Origin: Desulfotruncus alcoholivorax DSM 16058 | GTDB taxonomy: Bacteria; Bacillota; Desulfotomaculia; Desulfotomaculales; Desulfallaceae | DNA: 64,000 nt | Assembly: GCF_000430885.1 (NCBI RefSeq) | Contig: NZ_AUMW01000011.1 | Span: forward strand, 1-64,000 | Direction: 5' to 3' | Shown: positions 34,494 through 44,572 of the stretch, piece after piece | How the letters are laid out: every line of letters starts with the position of its first letter | How positions within the stretch are numbered: the stretch's first letter is position 1 | Position numbers and translations under genes: made by a program | Notes under the pieces: generated by a model | Database searches by the model: none | Told to the model about the DNA's origin: nothing | The model's input: only the letters and a program-made list of their open reading frames with translations

Positions 34494-36254
34494 TTAGAAC
34501 AGACCTTGAACTTTACCGGTTTCGGTATCTACATCAATTCTCCGGTAGGCCGGGTCGGAGCTGGTACCTGGCATCAGGCTGATGGTACCGGCCATCGGGC
34601 AAAGGAACTTGGCTCCTGCATAGATCAAGACGTCACGGATGGGCAGAGTCCAACCCTTGGGCACACCTTTGAGGGTGGGGTCATGGGACAGGCTCAGGTG
34701 AGTCTTGACCATCATTGTAGCAAAATCTTTATAGGCAGGATTCTCTTCAAACATTTTAGCCTTGGCTTCGGCTTCCGGAGTCCAGCTTACGCCGTCAGCG
34801 CCGTAAACTTCTTTGGCGATAATTTCCACACGCTGGCGCAGAGGCATTTCCAACGGATAGAGGAATTTGAAGTTGACTTCATCGTTACAGGCGTCGATAA
34901 CGGCGTCGGCCAGTTCCAGAGCGCCGTCGCCGCCTTTGAGCCAGTGCTCGGACAGGGCGCAGCGGGCGCCGGCTGCTTCAGCAGCCCTGCGGACAGCGAG
35001 AATTTCTTCCTTGGTATCGGTGTGGAAAGCGTTAATGCAGACAACCGGGTTGATGCCGGCTTTCCGGATAGTATTGATGTGGTGCACCAGGTTTTCGCAA
35101 CCCTTTTCAACCAACCCGACGTTCTCCTTGACATACTCTTCGGGCAGAGGACGGCCTGCGACAACTTTCGGGCCGCCGCCGTGCATCTTGAGGGCCCTGA
35201 TAGTGGCTGTAAGCACGGATACGTTGGGAATATGGCCGCTGAAACGGCATTTTACGTTCCAGAACTTTTCAAATCCAATGTCAGCGGCGAATCCGCTCTC
35301 AGTGATGTGGTAGTCGAACATCTTCAGGCCGATACGGTCGGCAATGATGGAGGACTGGCCAATGGCAATGTTGGCAAACGGACCGGCATGTACAAGCACA
35401 GGCTGGTATTCGGCAGTGCTCATCAGGGTCGGGTTGATGGCATTGCGCATGAAAGCGGTCATGGCACCGGCTACTTCCAGGTCCTCGGTAGTTACAGGAT
35501 TGCCCTTCTTATCGTAAGCAACAATAATTCTGCCAATGCGCTCGCGCAGGTCTTTTAAGTCGGTGGCAACGGCAAGAATGGCCATAATTTCGGAACTAAC
35601 GGCAATACCGAATTTGGATTGCATCATATATCCATCCATTTTGCCGCCAATACCGATAATAATGTTACGCAGTGCCTGGGCACAGAAGTCAATGATCCAG
35701 CCAAACTGAACATTGGTGGGATCGATATCCAGGCGCTTTAAATTACGCTTGGCTAATTCGGCATCATCATAGTTTCTTTCGTGCTGCATCCTGGCGGTAA
35801 GCGCCACCATGCCCAGGTTATGCGCATTCATAATGTCATTCAGGTCGCCGGTGAGACCCAGTGAAAATTCAGTCATGGGGATGGCCAGCGCGTTGCCGCC
35901 GCCGGCAGCTGTACCTTTGATATTCATGGTGGGTCCGCCGGAGGGCTGGCGAATCGCAGCGCCTACGTTTACACCCCTCTTGCCAAGTCCTTCCGTCAAG
36001 CCCATGGTAGTGGTGGTTTTACCTTCGCCCAGCGGAGTTGGGGTAATAGCGGTTACTTCGATAAATTTACCGTCGGGCTTGTCTTTAAGGCGATCGGCAA
36101 TTTTCATGAAGTCAAGTTTACAGATCCTGCCCATTGGAATAATTTCGTCTTTTTGTAAACCTAGTTTTTCAGCCCATTCATAGGGCAGGGGCATATTCTT
36201 CTCCGCCAGTTCGGCAATTTCAAAATCCTTAAGTTTAGTTGCATCGTATGCCAT
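34494..36254 (-). CDS. fhs: Formate-tetrahydrofolate ligase
   Basis: A 586-residue enzyme that makes 10-formyl-THF from formate, ATP and THF, a key step of the Wood-Ljungdahl methyl branch. The P-loop [10 protein letters not shown] (73-82) and the signature regions [21 protein letters not shown] and [15 protein letters not shown] are complete. Length is slightly over the usual ~556. GAGAGGAG precedes the ATG. In a sulfate reducer or syntroph it may run in either direction, linking formate and acetyl-CoA metabolism. It is a single-gene unit with its own terminator. Confidence 0.97.
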   Translation of the reverse strand: MAYDATKLKDFEIAELAEKNMPLPYEWAEKLGLQKDEIIPMGRICKLDFMKIADRLKDKPDGKFIEVTAITPTPLGEGKTTTTMGLTEGLGKRGVNVGAAIRQPSGGPTMNIKGTAAGGGNALAIPMTEFSLGLTGDLNDIMNAHNLGMVALTARMQHERNYDDAELAKRNLKRLDIDPTNVQFGWIIDFCAQALRNIIIGIGGKMDGYMMQSKFGIAVSSEIMAILAVATDLKDLRERIGRIIVAYDKKGNPVTTEDLEVAGAMTAFMRNAINPTLMSTAEYQPVLVHAGPFANIAIGQSSIIADRIGLKMFDYHITESGFAADIGFEKFWNVKCRFSGHIPNVSVLTATIRALKMHGGGPKVVAGRPLPEEYVKENVGLVEKGCENLVHHINTIRKAGINPVVCINAFHTDTKEEILAVRRAAEAAGARCALSEHWLKGGDGALELADAVIDACNDEVNFKFLYPLEMPLRQRVEIIAKEVYGADGVSWTPEAEAKAKMFEENPAYKDFATMMVKTHLSLSHDPTLKGVPKGWTLPIRDVLIYAGAKFLCPMAGTISLMPGTSSDPAYRRIDVDTETGKVQGLF

Positions 36255-36479
36255 TAATTATTTCCTCTCCTCTCGCTAATAGTTCTTGATAATTTTAATC
36301 TTTAACCCCCTACTTAACCCCCCTTATGGCATTTTTGGTTTTTTATTTGCACAAAAGAAATAATCTGCCTTAGACCTAATACTTATTTATTGTTTTTGGA
36401 AATTATTTATTTCATACACAATACATTAATAAATAACTATAGTATATTTCTACCGGGCCAAAACATTCCCTTCATATTT

Positions 36480-36878
36480 TCATAATCTTTCCTTAACTTT
36501 CATTAAAAATTTTTCAGTGGAAACTATAAACCGTTCATGCCGGCCCCGGCCTACCAAACCTTTACCGTCAAATGCTTCAACTTTAAATACCAACCGGCGC
36601 CCGTCAATCTCCAAAAGTTCGGAGCGGGCTTCAACAAAGCCACCAATGGGAGTGGCAGCCACATGCTCCACATCCACTTTAATACCAACCGTTGAGTGCC
36701 CTTCAGGCAGCAACTGGTCGACAGAACTGAGCGCGGCTTTTTCCATCAAACCAATCATGGCCGGAGTGGCGAACACATTAATGCTGCCGCTGCCATACGT
36801 AATGGCGGTATTTTTTTCATTAACTTCTTCTCTGGCCGCACCTCTTAACCCGGTTTCAATTTTGGCGGTTAAGGACAT
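36480..36878 (-). CDS. FlK-like hotdog-fold thioesterase
   Basis: A 132-residue thioesterase-superfamily protein of the fluoroacetyl-CoA thioesterase (FlK)-like group. VFATPAMIGLMEKAA carries a hot-dog helix with the conserved Glu, VDQLLPEGHSTVG and VEHVAATPIGGFVEARSELLEIDGRR hold the conserved His and Gly-rich turn, and GRHERFIV ends the domain. AGGTGAGG precedes the ATG. Its acyl-CoA substrate is unknown. The two-copy hairpin element (36966-37060) lies just upstream. Confidence 0.82.
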   Translation of the reverse strand: MSLTAKIETGLRGAAREEVNEKNTAITYGSGSINVFATPAMIGLMEKAALSSVDQLLPEGHSTVGIKVDVEHVAATPIGGFVEARSELLEIDGRRLVFKVEAFDGKGLVGRGRHERFIVSTEKFLMKVKERL

Positions 36879-36965
36879 AGCTATCCCTCACCTCATTATT
36901 TCTTTGAAAGGAATAAATTCTACATGTAGAGAACATTTCCTGCAAATCCAAAACATAATTTGCTG

Positions 36966-37060
36966 CGCAATAAAAAAAGCGCTCTAAATCAGTTCCCTTA
37001 ATGCGCGCTTTTTTATACTTAAATCCTCAGCTCTTGCCATAAATATGGCCAGATATAATT
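36966..37060 (-). ncRNA. Two-copy hairpin-plus-terminator element, copy A
   Basis: On the minus strand: hairpin GCCATA-TTTATGGC, AAGAG, a variable part, then a GCGC stem with loop TAAGGGAACTGATTTA and seven T. The same parts in the same order occur at 51726-51795. Both copies lie after another gene's own terminator and before a downstream gene. It could be an attenuator, a small RNA or a mobile hairpin repeat. Not recognised as a known riboswitch. Confidence 0.4.
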
Positions 37061-37076
37061 TCCTGATAAGTGAAAC

Positions 37077-37100
37077 AAAAAGCGGCCCTGCCGCTTTTTT
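37077..37100 (-). terminator. Terminator of ndk
   Basis: AAAAAGCGGC / GCCGCTTTTT stem with 3-base loop, overlapping the ndk stop codon. Confidence 0.9.
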
Positions 37101-37548
37101 ACTCATAAATCCAGTTATCTGTATCTCTTTTATATTCAATTATTTCTTCAGGAGCAAAAAATATGTTTATCTCTCTGTTTGCACTCTCTACCGAATCGGA
37201 TCCGTGGATTACATTTCTGCCGATATCCATGCCAAAAGTTCCGCGTATCGTACCCGGCACTGCTTTAAGCGGGTTTGTAGCCCCCATCATGTCCCGGGCC
37301 GTACTTACCGCATCCTTACCTTCCAAAACCATTGCCACGACCGGCCCGGAGGTTATATATTCCACCAGAGGTTCAAAAAATGGCTTACCTTTATGTTCTC
37401 CATAATGGCGTTCGGCCAGTTCTCGCGAGATTTGCAGCATTTTCAGCGCGACAATTTTTAATCCTTTTTTTTCAAAACGGGAGATTATTTCTCCCACCAG
37501 ATTTCTTTGTACGCCGTCAGGCTTAACCATTACGTAAGTGCGTTCCAA
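37099..37548 (-). CDS. ndk: Nucleoside diphosphate kinase
   Basis: A 149-residue Ndk of normal size. [18 protein letters not shown] at the N-terminus, and the phosphorylated His115 in NVIHGSDS with the preceding GTIRGTFG loop, are complete. It balances NTP pools by phosphate transfer. It starts at TTG 37548 after AAGGAGG and lies 12 bp behind ftsH, so it is probably transcribed with it. Confidence 0.96.
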   Translation of the reverse strand: MERTYVMVKPDGVQRNLVGEIISRFEKKGLKIVALKMLQISRELAERHYGEHKGKPFFEPLVEYITSGPVVAMVLEGKDAVSTARDMMGATNPLKAVPGTIRGTFGMDIGRNVIHGSDSVESANREINIFFAPEEIIEYKRDTDNWIYE

Positions 37549-37560
37549 TTTGCTTCCTCC

Positions 37561-39387
37561 TTATGCTTTGTTAGCTTCAACGCCGGCTTCCCGCATAAGT
37601 GCTCCAAACTCTTCCGATTCCAGCGTTTCCTTCTCCATTAAATTGCGTGCAATTAAATGGAGTACTTCCATATGCTTATTCAACAAGTCTTTAGCCCGGT
37701 TGTAATTTTTTTCGATCATATGCCGGACTTCCCTGTCAATTGCTGCAGCAACTTCTTCACCATAGTTGCGGTCACGGGCTATATCGCGTCCCAAAAATAC
37801 TGTTTCCTGCTTGCGTCCCAGCGTCATGGGACCCAGTTCATCACTCATCCCGTATTCCATAATCATTTTGCGCACCAGTTCAGTGGAGCGTTCCAAATCG
37901 TTTTGTGCTCCGGTACTAATTTCCTTTAAAACCAGGGCCTCAGCCACACGACCGCCCAGCAGCATGGTAACCTGATCAAACAATTGGGATCTGGTCATGT
38001 AATAACGGTCTTCCTTGGGCAATAACAGGGTATAGCCTCCCGCCCTGCCCCGCGGAATAATTGAAACCTTGTGCACCGGATCGGTATGTGGCAGCAGGTA
38101 GCCTACCACGGCATGCCCGGCCTCATGATAGGAAACCAACCTTTTCTCCTGTTCGCTGATGACTCTGGATTTCTTCTCCGGGCCCGCAATAACGCGCTCT
38201 ATTGAATCCTCCAGTTCACTTTGGCCAATTTCTTTTTTATTGCGGCGGGCCGCCAGCAGCGCAGCTTCATTCATCAGGTTGGCCAGGTCGGCCCCGGTAA
38301 ATCCGGGGGTTCGCCGGGCCAAAACATCTATATTCACTTCCGCCGCAAGCGGTTTGCCCCGGGCGTGAACTTTTAAGATTTCCTTGCGGCCGTTGACATC
38401 CGGTATATCAACCACCACTTCGCGGTCAAAGCGCCCCGGTCTGAGCAATGCCGGGTCCAGTATATCCGGACGGTTGGTGGCGGCAATAATGATAATGCCT
38501 TCGTTGGCCTCAAATCCATCCATTTCCACCAGCAACTGGTTCAGGGTCTGCTCACGCTCATCATGGCCACCGCCCAAACCGGCCCCGCGCTGGCGGCCGA
38601 CGGCATCGATTTCGTCGATAAAAACTATACAGGGGGCGTTTTTCTTGGCCTGTTCAAAAAGATCGCGCACCCGGGAGGCCCCCACACCTACAAACATTTC
38701 CACGAAATCAGAACCACTGATGCTGAAAAACGGAACCCCGGCCTCCCCGGCCACGGCCCGGGCCAGCAAGGTCTTGCCCGTTCCGGGTGAACCAAACAGC
38801 AAAACTCCTTTGGGGATGCGAGCGCCAAGCTCGTTGAACTTTTTTGGGTTTTTAAGGAACTCTACAATTTCTTCCAGTTCCTCCTTAACTTCATCAGCTC
38901 CGGCCACATCGGCAAAAGTAACTTTTTTCTTGTCGTCGGTATGCAGCCTGGCCCTGCTCTTACCGAAAGACATCACCCTGTTACCCCCACCCTGGGTTTG
39001 CTGCATCAGGAAGAAAAACAACAGCACAAAAATTAAAATTGGCAGCAGAGTGGTTAAAAGACCGGTCCACCAACCCGGCTGGGGCAAAGGAAGCACATTA
39101 TAGCTTATCTTTTTTTCAAGCAAAATGTTCCCTAACTCCTCGATGCCCGGGGTTATGGTCCTTGCCTTGAACTGTGTTCCATCCACCCGCTGTCCCGTGA
39201 TCAGAACGGTCCCATCTTCAGGCTGCAGTGTTACCTGTTTTATCTTGCCCTGGTTCAAGGCTGCGTAAAATTCGTCATATCGCCATTCTTGAACTGTTGT
39301 GTTAGGGTGGGAGGTATACTTGATCAGGGCAATGGTAACCAGGACGATCAATAGATAAATACTAAGGTTCTTCATGACCTTGTTCAA
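37561..39387 (-). CDS. ftsH: ATP-dependent zinc metalloprotease FtsH
   Basis: A 608-residue membrane protease. Two N-terminal membrane segments (about 8-25 and 108-128) flank an extracytoplasmic domain. The AAA+ domain has GSPGTGKT (199-206) and [13 protein letters not shown]. The zinc site is HEAGH (421-425), with the third ligand Asp further on in [12 protein letters not shown]. It degrades membrane and regulatory proteins. It starts at TTG 39387 after GAGGAG; an ATG four codons on lacks a good site. It is the usual neighbour of tilS in Firmicutes, here without hpt between them. Confidence 0.97.
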   Translation of the reverse strand: MNKVMKNLSIYLLIVLVTIALIKYTSHPNTTVQEWRYDEFYAALNQGKIKQVTLQPEDGTVLITGQRVDGTQFKARTITPGIEELGNILLEKKISYNVLPLPQPGWWTGLLTTLLPILIFVLLFFFLMQQTQGGGNRVMSFGKSRARLHTDDKKKVTFADVAGADEVKEELEEIVEFLKNPKKFNELGARIPKGVLLFGSPGTGKTLLARAVAGEAGVPFFSISGSDFVEMFVGVGASRVRDLFEQAKKNAPCIVFIDEIDAVGRQRGAGLGGGHDEREQTLNQLLVEMDGFEANEGIIIIAATNRPDILDPALLRPGRFDREVVVDIPDVNGRKEILKVHARGKPLAAEVNIDVLARRTPGFTGADLANLMNEAALLAARRNKKEIGQSELEDSIERVIAGPEKKSRVISEQEKRLVSYHEAGHAVVGYLLPHTDPVHKVSIIPRGRAGGYTLLLPKEDRYYMTRSQLFDQVTMLLGGRVAEALVLKEISTGAQNDLERSTELVRKMIMEYGMSDELGPMTLGRKQETVFLGRDIARDRNYGEEVAAAIDREVRHMIEKNYNRAKDLLNKHMEVLHLIARNLMEKETLESEEFGALMREAGVEANKA

Positions 39388-39462
39388 ACACGGCCACTCC
39401 TCTCAAATCCCAGGCAATTTTATCAAAAAAACATAATTGTTTCAATTAAAAAAGCCCGTTTT

Positions 39463-40884
39463 TTAGCTTATACAAGAATTTTTTCCGTAATTATTTATAT
39501 ATAATCGTAAAACAGTAATTGTTTCACCGGTAACTTTCCATTTCTCACCCGGGCGCTGCCCGGCAACCCAAACGATATCTGAGCCGGATACAACGAGCGG
39601 GATATAATCTCTGATTTTTAAAGGTATCTTATTATCAATGAAAAATTTTTTAAGTTTAATTGTTCCGTCAAGTCCCAGCGGCATAAACCTGTCCCCGTTT
39701 AGCCTCCTCCTTACCACCAGGGGCATGGACAGTTTATCGTAATCCAATATGGCTTCCCAGGGCTCGGCGCCCGAAAGATACGCCACCTCTTCCCTGGCAA
39801 GAAGCTGAGCCCCAATAGACATCCCAACTTCCGGTATGGGAGTTATACCCGGAATATTGATACGGTACTGGTAAAAGGGTACCGCCTCCTTGTCGTGGTT
39901 CAAGGTGAGTTCTACCAGATTGTAGTTTATTACACACGTCACACCCCTGGGAAATGCAATTTGCCGGTAACCCCCTCCATCTTTTATTATTTCCAAAACC
40001 TTATTAATATGCTTATATTCCAAGTCATCCCTGTCACCGCAAAGCTCAAACCAGGCCAGTCGTATTACCCTGCTTCTCAGTGCGGGCGGGATCGCGAGCA
40101 GCCGGTCCCTTTCCAGCCTAACCGTGCCGCCACCGGATTCCAACCTGGCCTGCCGGTAGGCTTTACCGGCCTGTTGATCCAAGTAGATGTCTTCTTCCCT
40201 GATAATTTCTCCCAGCCGGTTGATAGCTTGAATTAAATTGGGGTTATAATTACTTTCAAGCAAAGGAACCAACTCCAACCGGAGTTTGTTGCGAAAATAT
40301 TTTGTTTTATCATTGCTGGCATCATGCCTGTAGGCCAGTCCGTGCTGCTGGCAATATGACTCGATTTCCTTTCTCCTGATGGTGAGCAAAGGCCTGATAA
40401 AAAAATTATCTCTGACAGGCAACATCCCCCTGAGGCCTCTCGTCCCCGTACCCCGGATAAAATGCAACAGGATTGTTTCGGTTTGGTCATCAGCATGATG
40501 TCCCAGCGCCACTCTGGCCGCCCCCGTTTTGGCAGCCACTTCACTTAAAAAATTATACCTTACTTCACGGGCCGCAACTTGGTCCGATACGCCCCGGGCA
40601 TTCTTATAGGCAGGAACATCGCGGGATTCAACATAAGCTTCCAGGTGCAGGCGTTCCGCCAGCTCCGAAACAAACCTCGCATCAGCGTCTGCTTCTTCAC
40701 CTCTGAACCGGTGATTCAGATGTGCCACAACCAATCTTATTTTTAACTCATCTTTCAACCTGTATAAGATATGTAATAATGAAACTGAATCTGCCCCGCC
40801 TGAAACTCCTACTACAATTGTTTCTCCTGCGGTGACCATTGCATGTTCTTTTATTTTTTCAGCCACCAGCTGGACCAGAGGCAT
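39463..40884 (-). CDS. tilS: tRNA(Ile)-lysidine synthase
   Basis: A 473-residue TilS. The N-terminal PP-loop ATPase has SGGADS (28-33), and LGHHADDQTETILLHFIRGTG and RPLLTIRRKEIESYC are typical. The C-terminal TilS domain includes GDRFMPLGLDGTIKLKKFFIDNKIP. It converts C34 of the minor tRNA-Ile to lysidine and is essential in most bacteria. The ATG at 40884 after GGGTGAT is chosen over a GTG 12 bases upstream. It lies between spoIIE and ftsH as in Bacillus. Confidence 0.96.
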   Translation of the reverse strand: MPLVQLVAEKIKEHAMVTAGETIVVGVSGGADSVSLLHILYRLKDELKIRLVVAHLNHRFRGEEADADARFVSELAERLHLEAYVESRDVPAYKNARGVSDQVAAREVRYNFLSEVAAKTGAARVALGHHADDQTETILLHFIRGTGTRGLRGMLPVRDNFFIRPLLTIRRKEIESYCQQHGLAYRHDASNDKTKYFRNKLRLELVPLLESNYNPNLIQAINRLGEIIREEDIYLDQQAGKAYRQARLESGGGTVRLERDRLLAIPPALRSRVIRLAWFELCGDRDDLEYKHINKVLEIIKDGGGYRQIAFPRGVTCVINYNLVELTLNHDKEAVPFYQYRINIPGITPIPEVGMSIGAQLLAREEVAYLSGAEPWEAILDYDKLSMPLVVRRRLNGDRFMPLGLDGTIKLKKFFIDNKIPLKIRDYIPLVVSGSDIVWVAGQRPGEKWKVTGETITVLRLYINNYGKNSCIS

Positions 40885-40964
40885 TTTATCACCCACATTT
40901 TTATTGTTTTAATTTTCAACACCGGAGAAAAAATTTCCTTCTATTATAAAAAATTTCACAAGTA

Positions 40965-40993
40965 AAATATATAAAGGCCCGCTTAAGCGAGCC
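40965..40993 (-). terminator. Terminator of spoIIE
   Basis: A GGCTCGCTTAAGCGGGCC stem-loop on the minus strand followed by TTTATATATTTTAC, about 22 bp past the spoIIE stop. Confidence 0.75.
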
Positions 40994-41014
40994 CGGGTTG
41001 TCCCTTTCTTTTTA

Positions 41015-43459
41015 TTATTTGACCTTTTCCGCCCGTACCACAAGCACAGTCATGTCGTCCGCCGCCCGGTTCCCTGCGCCGGCGCTGCTAATCGCCAGCC
41101 GTAAAATTAATTCCGCCACCTCCTGGGGAGGGAGTTCAATGATTTCCCCCAGCACCGCACTAATCCAGTCATCTTTCTCACTTTCCCCCGGGCGCACATC
41201 CGCAACCCCGTCCGTCACCATAACCAGCATATCGCCTGCAGCTATATTCATCGTTACGGAAAAAACATTTATATCGTCAACAACACCTACCGGAAGGGAA
41301 TTCGCTTTAATGACCTCAACCTGGCTGCGATGAACAAAAAAACTTGGAGAAGCACCAATTTTGATCACCTCGGCGTTTTTGGTGTAAAGATCTACTATAA
41401 GCAAGTCAGCGGTGGTAAAATTGTCCTCGGGCAGACGGCACATCATTACGGAATTCAATATTCTTACTGCCAGATCTTGGTTAAAGCCAGATTTCAGCAA
41501 CTGCTGCAGCAGGGCCAAGGTAGCTCTGCTTTCAGCCGCCGCACCCGGACCTGACCCCATTCCGTCACTCATCATAATAGCAATTTTGCCGTCTCCCAAT
41601 TGGATGAACTCATATGCATCTCCGGAAATTGCATTACCCTTTTTAGGCGCACCGGCCACACCCAAACCCAACCTGAGTTTTAAGTCCGGGTAATATCTGA
41701 CCGTACAAAAATCTTCCCTTTTATAACGCGTACAGTCATTGATGGCCGGGGCTAAATTTAGGCCTGTCAGATCGCTTAAAATAGGAGCAACATCATAAAT
41801 ACATCTTTTACCTCCGCCGCAGGCCGGCAAGACAATTTCAATTTCCATAGCCCCGACTCCCGGGAATATAGATAAAGAGGCAACGTTTAGGCCGGCCTGT
41901 TTTAACTCCTGCTTCATTTGTTCACCGCGACGCGCCCAATTTTGGTCTTCAAATTCCATATTTCTAGCAAGATTGTCAATTATCCCCTGCATGCCTCGCA
42001 ACTGTTCCGATACCAATTTTCTGCTTTCACGCAAGCGGCTTTCCCAAAACTGGTTCATTTTTTGCATTCTGTACAGGCAATTCGCGGCAACAACCAGCTC
42101 TCCGGCACGTGAACAGCGGGTCCTCATATTTTCTTCCAATTCGTCTTGTCCGGCTGTACCTTTTTGCTCAACTAAGTCCAATAACACCTGCATCTTTTGG
42201 TAAGTAAGTGTTTGTTCCCTTTCCCAACAGACCCGGTTTAAAACGCAGTTTGAGCAAACCATGTTTTTAATTTCGTTAATTAATGGAACCCATCCCCGGC
42301 CATCCTGCCCCTGTTCCAATGCACCGCCAACTTGCTCATAAACACTGGATATTTCTTTAAAAACAGACCCCCAATCGCTGACCCGTTCCTTCAAGCCCGT
42401 CAGCACGCCGTTCTCGGCAGCAGGTGAAGCTTCCACCCAAGGGTTGATCGTTGGAAAAAATTTTTTAATTTTATTAATTAATGAGCATGGGACCAACAAA
42501 AAGATTAAGGCTGCCGCCGAGCACTCTGAAATTACACCGGCTATATCCTGACCGCTGCTCAGGTAGACCGTAAGCAAAATGTTGCCCAATAAAAAACCAC
42601 CTGCTACCCCTATTTTGCCCAGGCCACCGCAAAGCCCTCCCAAAAAACCGGCAAAGGCAAAGGCCCCCAGCGCCGCAGGCGAAACATCGAAGATCAACCC
42701 GGGCAACACACCCATAATGGCTCCGGCAGCGGCGCCAAATCCAGGGCCACCCAGGAAAGCCGCAGTCATTACCACGATTCCGGACAGGATACCGCCAAGG
42801 CTAACACCGTTACACTGCACCTGCCCTGCCCCGGCAACAGCGGATATTACCAGAGTTATAATACAAAATAATTCATCAACGGACACCTGGTTCCCCCGGG
42901 TAATCCGGTCAAACCCTGTTAGCGCAGTATAATAAGCTGAAGCAAAAAATGCGGCAAAAATGGCTTCAAACAGAACCCTGACATACGCATAAGCAGTTGG
43001 ATCATCAAAAGCCGCATGGCCGGTTCCCGTAACCACCACCGACGCAAAAACTATGCCGCCCAGCATTATTCGGAATCTGGGGGCTTTTGACGGTAAAGCC
43101 AGGACACCCACACCAGCGGCCATCAGAGAAATGAAATGAATCAACAGATCCCAGCCGTGGGTTGCTGTTGCCAGTCCCAAGGTTGAACCCATCAGTGCCG
43201 CCCAGACAATTTTGTGCCTATAAGCAAAAGAAGCCGCCACAAAAGCAGCGCCAAACGGAAAGATCTCCCCCAACAAAACCGCCCTTCCAAGCAAAAAAGC
43301 CGATGCCAGTATACCTAAATTAACGGCCAGTTTTTTAAATTCGGGAATCGCCAAAAGCTTTAGGCGACTGCCCCTTTCGTACCGGTTATCATTAAAAGTG
43401 GCTCGTTCTTTGCTTTTTCGATTACGCTGAAACATGTTGACTTCGACTCTTTCAAACAA
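41015..43459 (-). CDS. spoIIE: Stage II sporulation protein E (PP2C phosphatase)
   Basis: An 814-residue SpoIIE. About ten membrane segments (roughly 40-330), a central regulatory region, and a C-terminal PP2C phosphatase (about 590-810) with MMSDGMGSGPGAAAES and the late acidic DGVADVRPGE and ADDMTVLV. It dephosphorylates SpoIIAA to activate sigma F in the forespore and helps place the polar septum. The longest frame begins at 43495, but that ATG overlaps a TATAAT. TTG 43459 after AAAGGGGTGG is a better start and gives the usual length. Confidence 0.93.
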   Translation of the reverse strand: MFERVEVNMFQRNRKSKERATFNDNRYERGSRLKLLAIPEFKKLAVNLGILASAFLLGRAVLLGEIFPFGAAFVAASFAYRHKIVWAALMGSTLGLATATHGWDLLIHFISLMAAGVGVLALPSKAPRFRIMLGGIVFASVVVTGTGHAAFDDPTAYAYVRVLFEAIFAAFFASAYYTALTGFDRITRGNQVSVDELFCIITLVISAVAGAGQVQCNGVSLGGILSGIVVMTAAFLGGPGFGAAAGAIMGVLPGLIFDVSPAALGAFAFAGFLGGLCGGLGKIGVAGGFLLGNILLTVYLSSGQDIAGVISECSAAALIFLLVPCSLINKIKKFFPTINPWVEASPAAENGVLTGLKERVSDWGSVFKEISSVYEQVGGALEQGQDGRGWVPLINEIKNMVCSNCVLNRVCWEREQTLTYQKMQVLLDLVEQKGTAGQDELEENMRTRCSRAGELVVAANCLYRMQKMNQFWESRLRESRKLVSEQLRGMQGIIDNLARNMEFEDQNWARRGEQMKQELKQAGLNVASLSIFPGVGAMEIEIVLPACGGGKRCIYDVAPILSDLTGLNLAPAINDCTRYKREDFCTVRYYPDLKLRLGLGVAGAPKKGNAISGDAYEFIQLGDGKIAIMMSDGMGSGPGAAAESRATLALLQQLLKSGFNQDLAVRILNSVMMCRLPEDNFTTADLLIVDLYTKNAEVIKIGASPSFFVHRSQVEVIKANSLPVGVVDDINVFSVTMNIAAGDMLVMVTDGVADVRPGESEKDDWISAVLGEIIELPPQEVAELILRLAISSAGAGNRAADDMTVLVVRAEKVK

Positions 43460-43493
43460 AAAATCCACCCCTTTGGCCCGCAATATTATTTCC

Positions 43494-43559
43494 ATTATAT
43501 TACAGGTGGGTGAAAATGTAATGTCTTATTTGGAATTTTATGCCATTTTTATTACGACA
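43494..43559 (-). promoter_or_regulatory. Candidate spoIIE promoter with Spo0A-box-like site
   Basis: A TATAAT on the minus strand at 43494-43499 lies 35 bp before the chosen TTG start. A TGTCGTA at 43553-43559 differs by one base from the Spo0A box TGTCGAA. In Bacillus spoIIE is Spo0A-activated through sigma A. No clear -35 was seen, as is usual for such promoters. Confidence 0.4.
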
Positions 43560-43563
43560 TTTT

Positions 43564-44433
43564 TCAGCACCAACAACATAAGACCAGTCCGTACAAAATA
43601 TCCGCCTCGCTTACCAACAGGTATTCCTTTTCCAGCCCGTGTAAAATTACGCTTAATATCAAAACTCCCGCCGGTATAATATCGGCCCGTTCAGGCTGCA
43701 ACCCGGGCAACTGTTTCCTTTCTTCCACCGAAAGACGAATTAAATCACTATAAATCTGATCAACCATGTTCAAAGTTAATTTATAACCATGCACTTTTTC
43801 CCGGTTATAAACACGTAAGCCTAAAGCCATGGCAGCCAAAGTTGTCACCGTGCCGCCAACCCCGACCACATCCCCGGTGCAATCCCGCTTAACGGTCTCA
43901 ATAGCTTTTCTCAGCACAGCTTCAACTTGTTCCTGACCACAACCCCACTCGGTCATCCGCACTGCACCGGCATTCATGCTAATGGATTGGGGCCGGCCGC
44001 TGCTTGCCCAGGTAAATTCTGTGCTGCCTCCCCCAATATCAACCACAGTTACTGCCTCATTGTATCCCGTTCCTGCCATAACTCCCTCGTAACTTAACCT
44101 GGCCTCCTCAGTACCCGACAACACCCTGGGCTTTATCCCTGTTGCTGATAATACCGCATTAATAAAATCCCTGCTGTTTTTAGCATCCCTTACCGCGCTG
44201 GTGGCGGCAATATTAATTTTTTTTGCACCATGCTCACATGAGCGGCGGACAAAGTCTTCAATGGCAGCAATTGTCCTGGAAACAGCCTCATCCGACAGCC
44301 GGCCTTCCATGATACCCTGTCCCAGTCTCGTTGTTCTCATGTCCGTAATAATGGGTACAACTTTGCCTCCTGTTATATCCGCAACCAGCAGCCGGGTAGA
44401 ATTGCTTCCCACATCAATGGCTGCAGCTAACAT
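43564..44433 (-). CDS. Ppx/GppA-family exopolyphosphatase-like protein
   Basis: A 289-residue protein with the N-terminal two domains of the ASKHA-fold Ppx/GppA family: AAIDVGSNSTRLLVADI (3-19), ATSAVRDAKNS, the GTEEARLSYEGV loop and VVDIGGGSTEF. It lacks the C-terminal HD-like domain of long forms, as usual for short Ppx. It hydrolyses polyphosphate or pppGpp. GGGGTGAT precedes the ATG. It sits between the S1 protein and spoIIE genes. Confidence 0.9.
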   Translation of the reverse strand: MLAAAIDVGSNSTRLLVADITGGKVVPIITDMRTTRLGQGIMEGRLSDEAVSRTIAAIEDFVRRSCEHGAKKINIAATSAVRDAKNSRDFINAVLSATGIKPRVLSGTEEARLSYEGVMAGTGYNEAVTVVDIGGGSTEFTWASSGRPQSISMNAGAVRMTEWGCGQEQVEAVLRKAIETVKRDCTGDVVGVGGTVTTLAAMALGLRVYNREKVHGYKLTLNMVDQIYSDLIRLSVEERKQLPGLQPERADIIPAGVLILSVILHGLEKEYLLVSEADILYGLVLCCWC

Positions 44434-44457
44434 AAGAAATCACCCCGCTATAGGAAA

Positions 44458-44534
44458 GGGGACACACCTCCTCTTTTGGGTCGGAGTAGGGGCGGACGAC
44501 CCTGTCCGCCCGCAGGGGTCGGAGGTATGTCCCC
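44458..44534. repeat. Composite GGGGACA-type hairpin repeat
   Basis: Outer arms GGGGACACACCTCC (44458-44471) and GGAGGTATGTCCCC (44521-44534), 13 of 14 pairing, enclose an inner GGGGCGGAC / GTCCGCCC hairpin. The inner part (44492-44511) is repeated, inverted, at 49340-49359. It is intergenic, between ppx and the S1 gene. Confidence 0.6.
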
Positions 44535-44572
44535 AAAAGTATAAAAAGCATTCTTTATAAGAATGCTTCACA

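Noticed and set aside
34488-35558. 356-codon open frame on the + strand
   Set aside because: It is antisense to fhs, whose protein is fully conserved; long antisense frames arise from its codon bias. No ribosome-binding site or recognisable protein.
36966-37060. Known riboswitch (ZTP/pfl, T-box or preQ1) near fhs
   Set aside because: No consensus of these classes is found (for example no T-box GGGTGG-ACCGCG element), and the element is not directly upstream of fhs.
38384-39103. 239-codon + strand frame
   Set aside because: Antisense shadow of ftsH.
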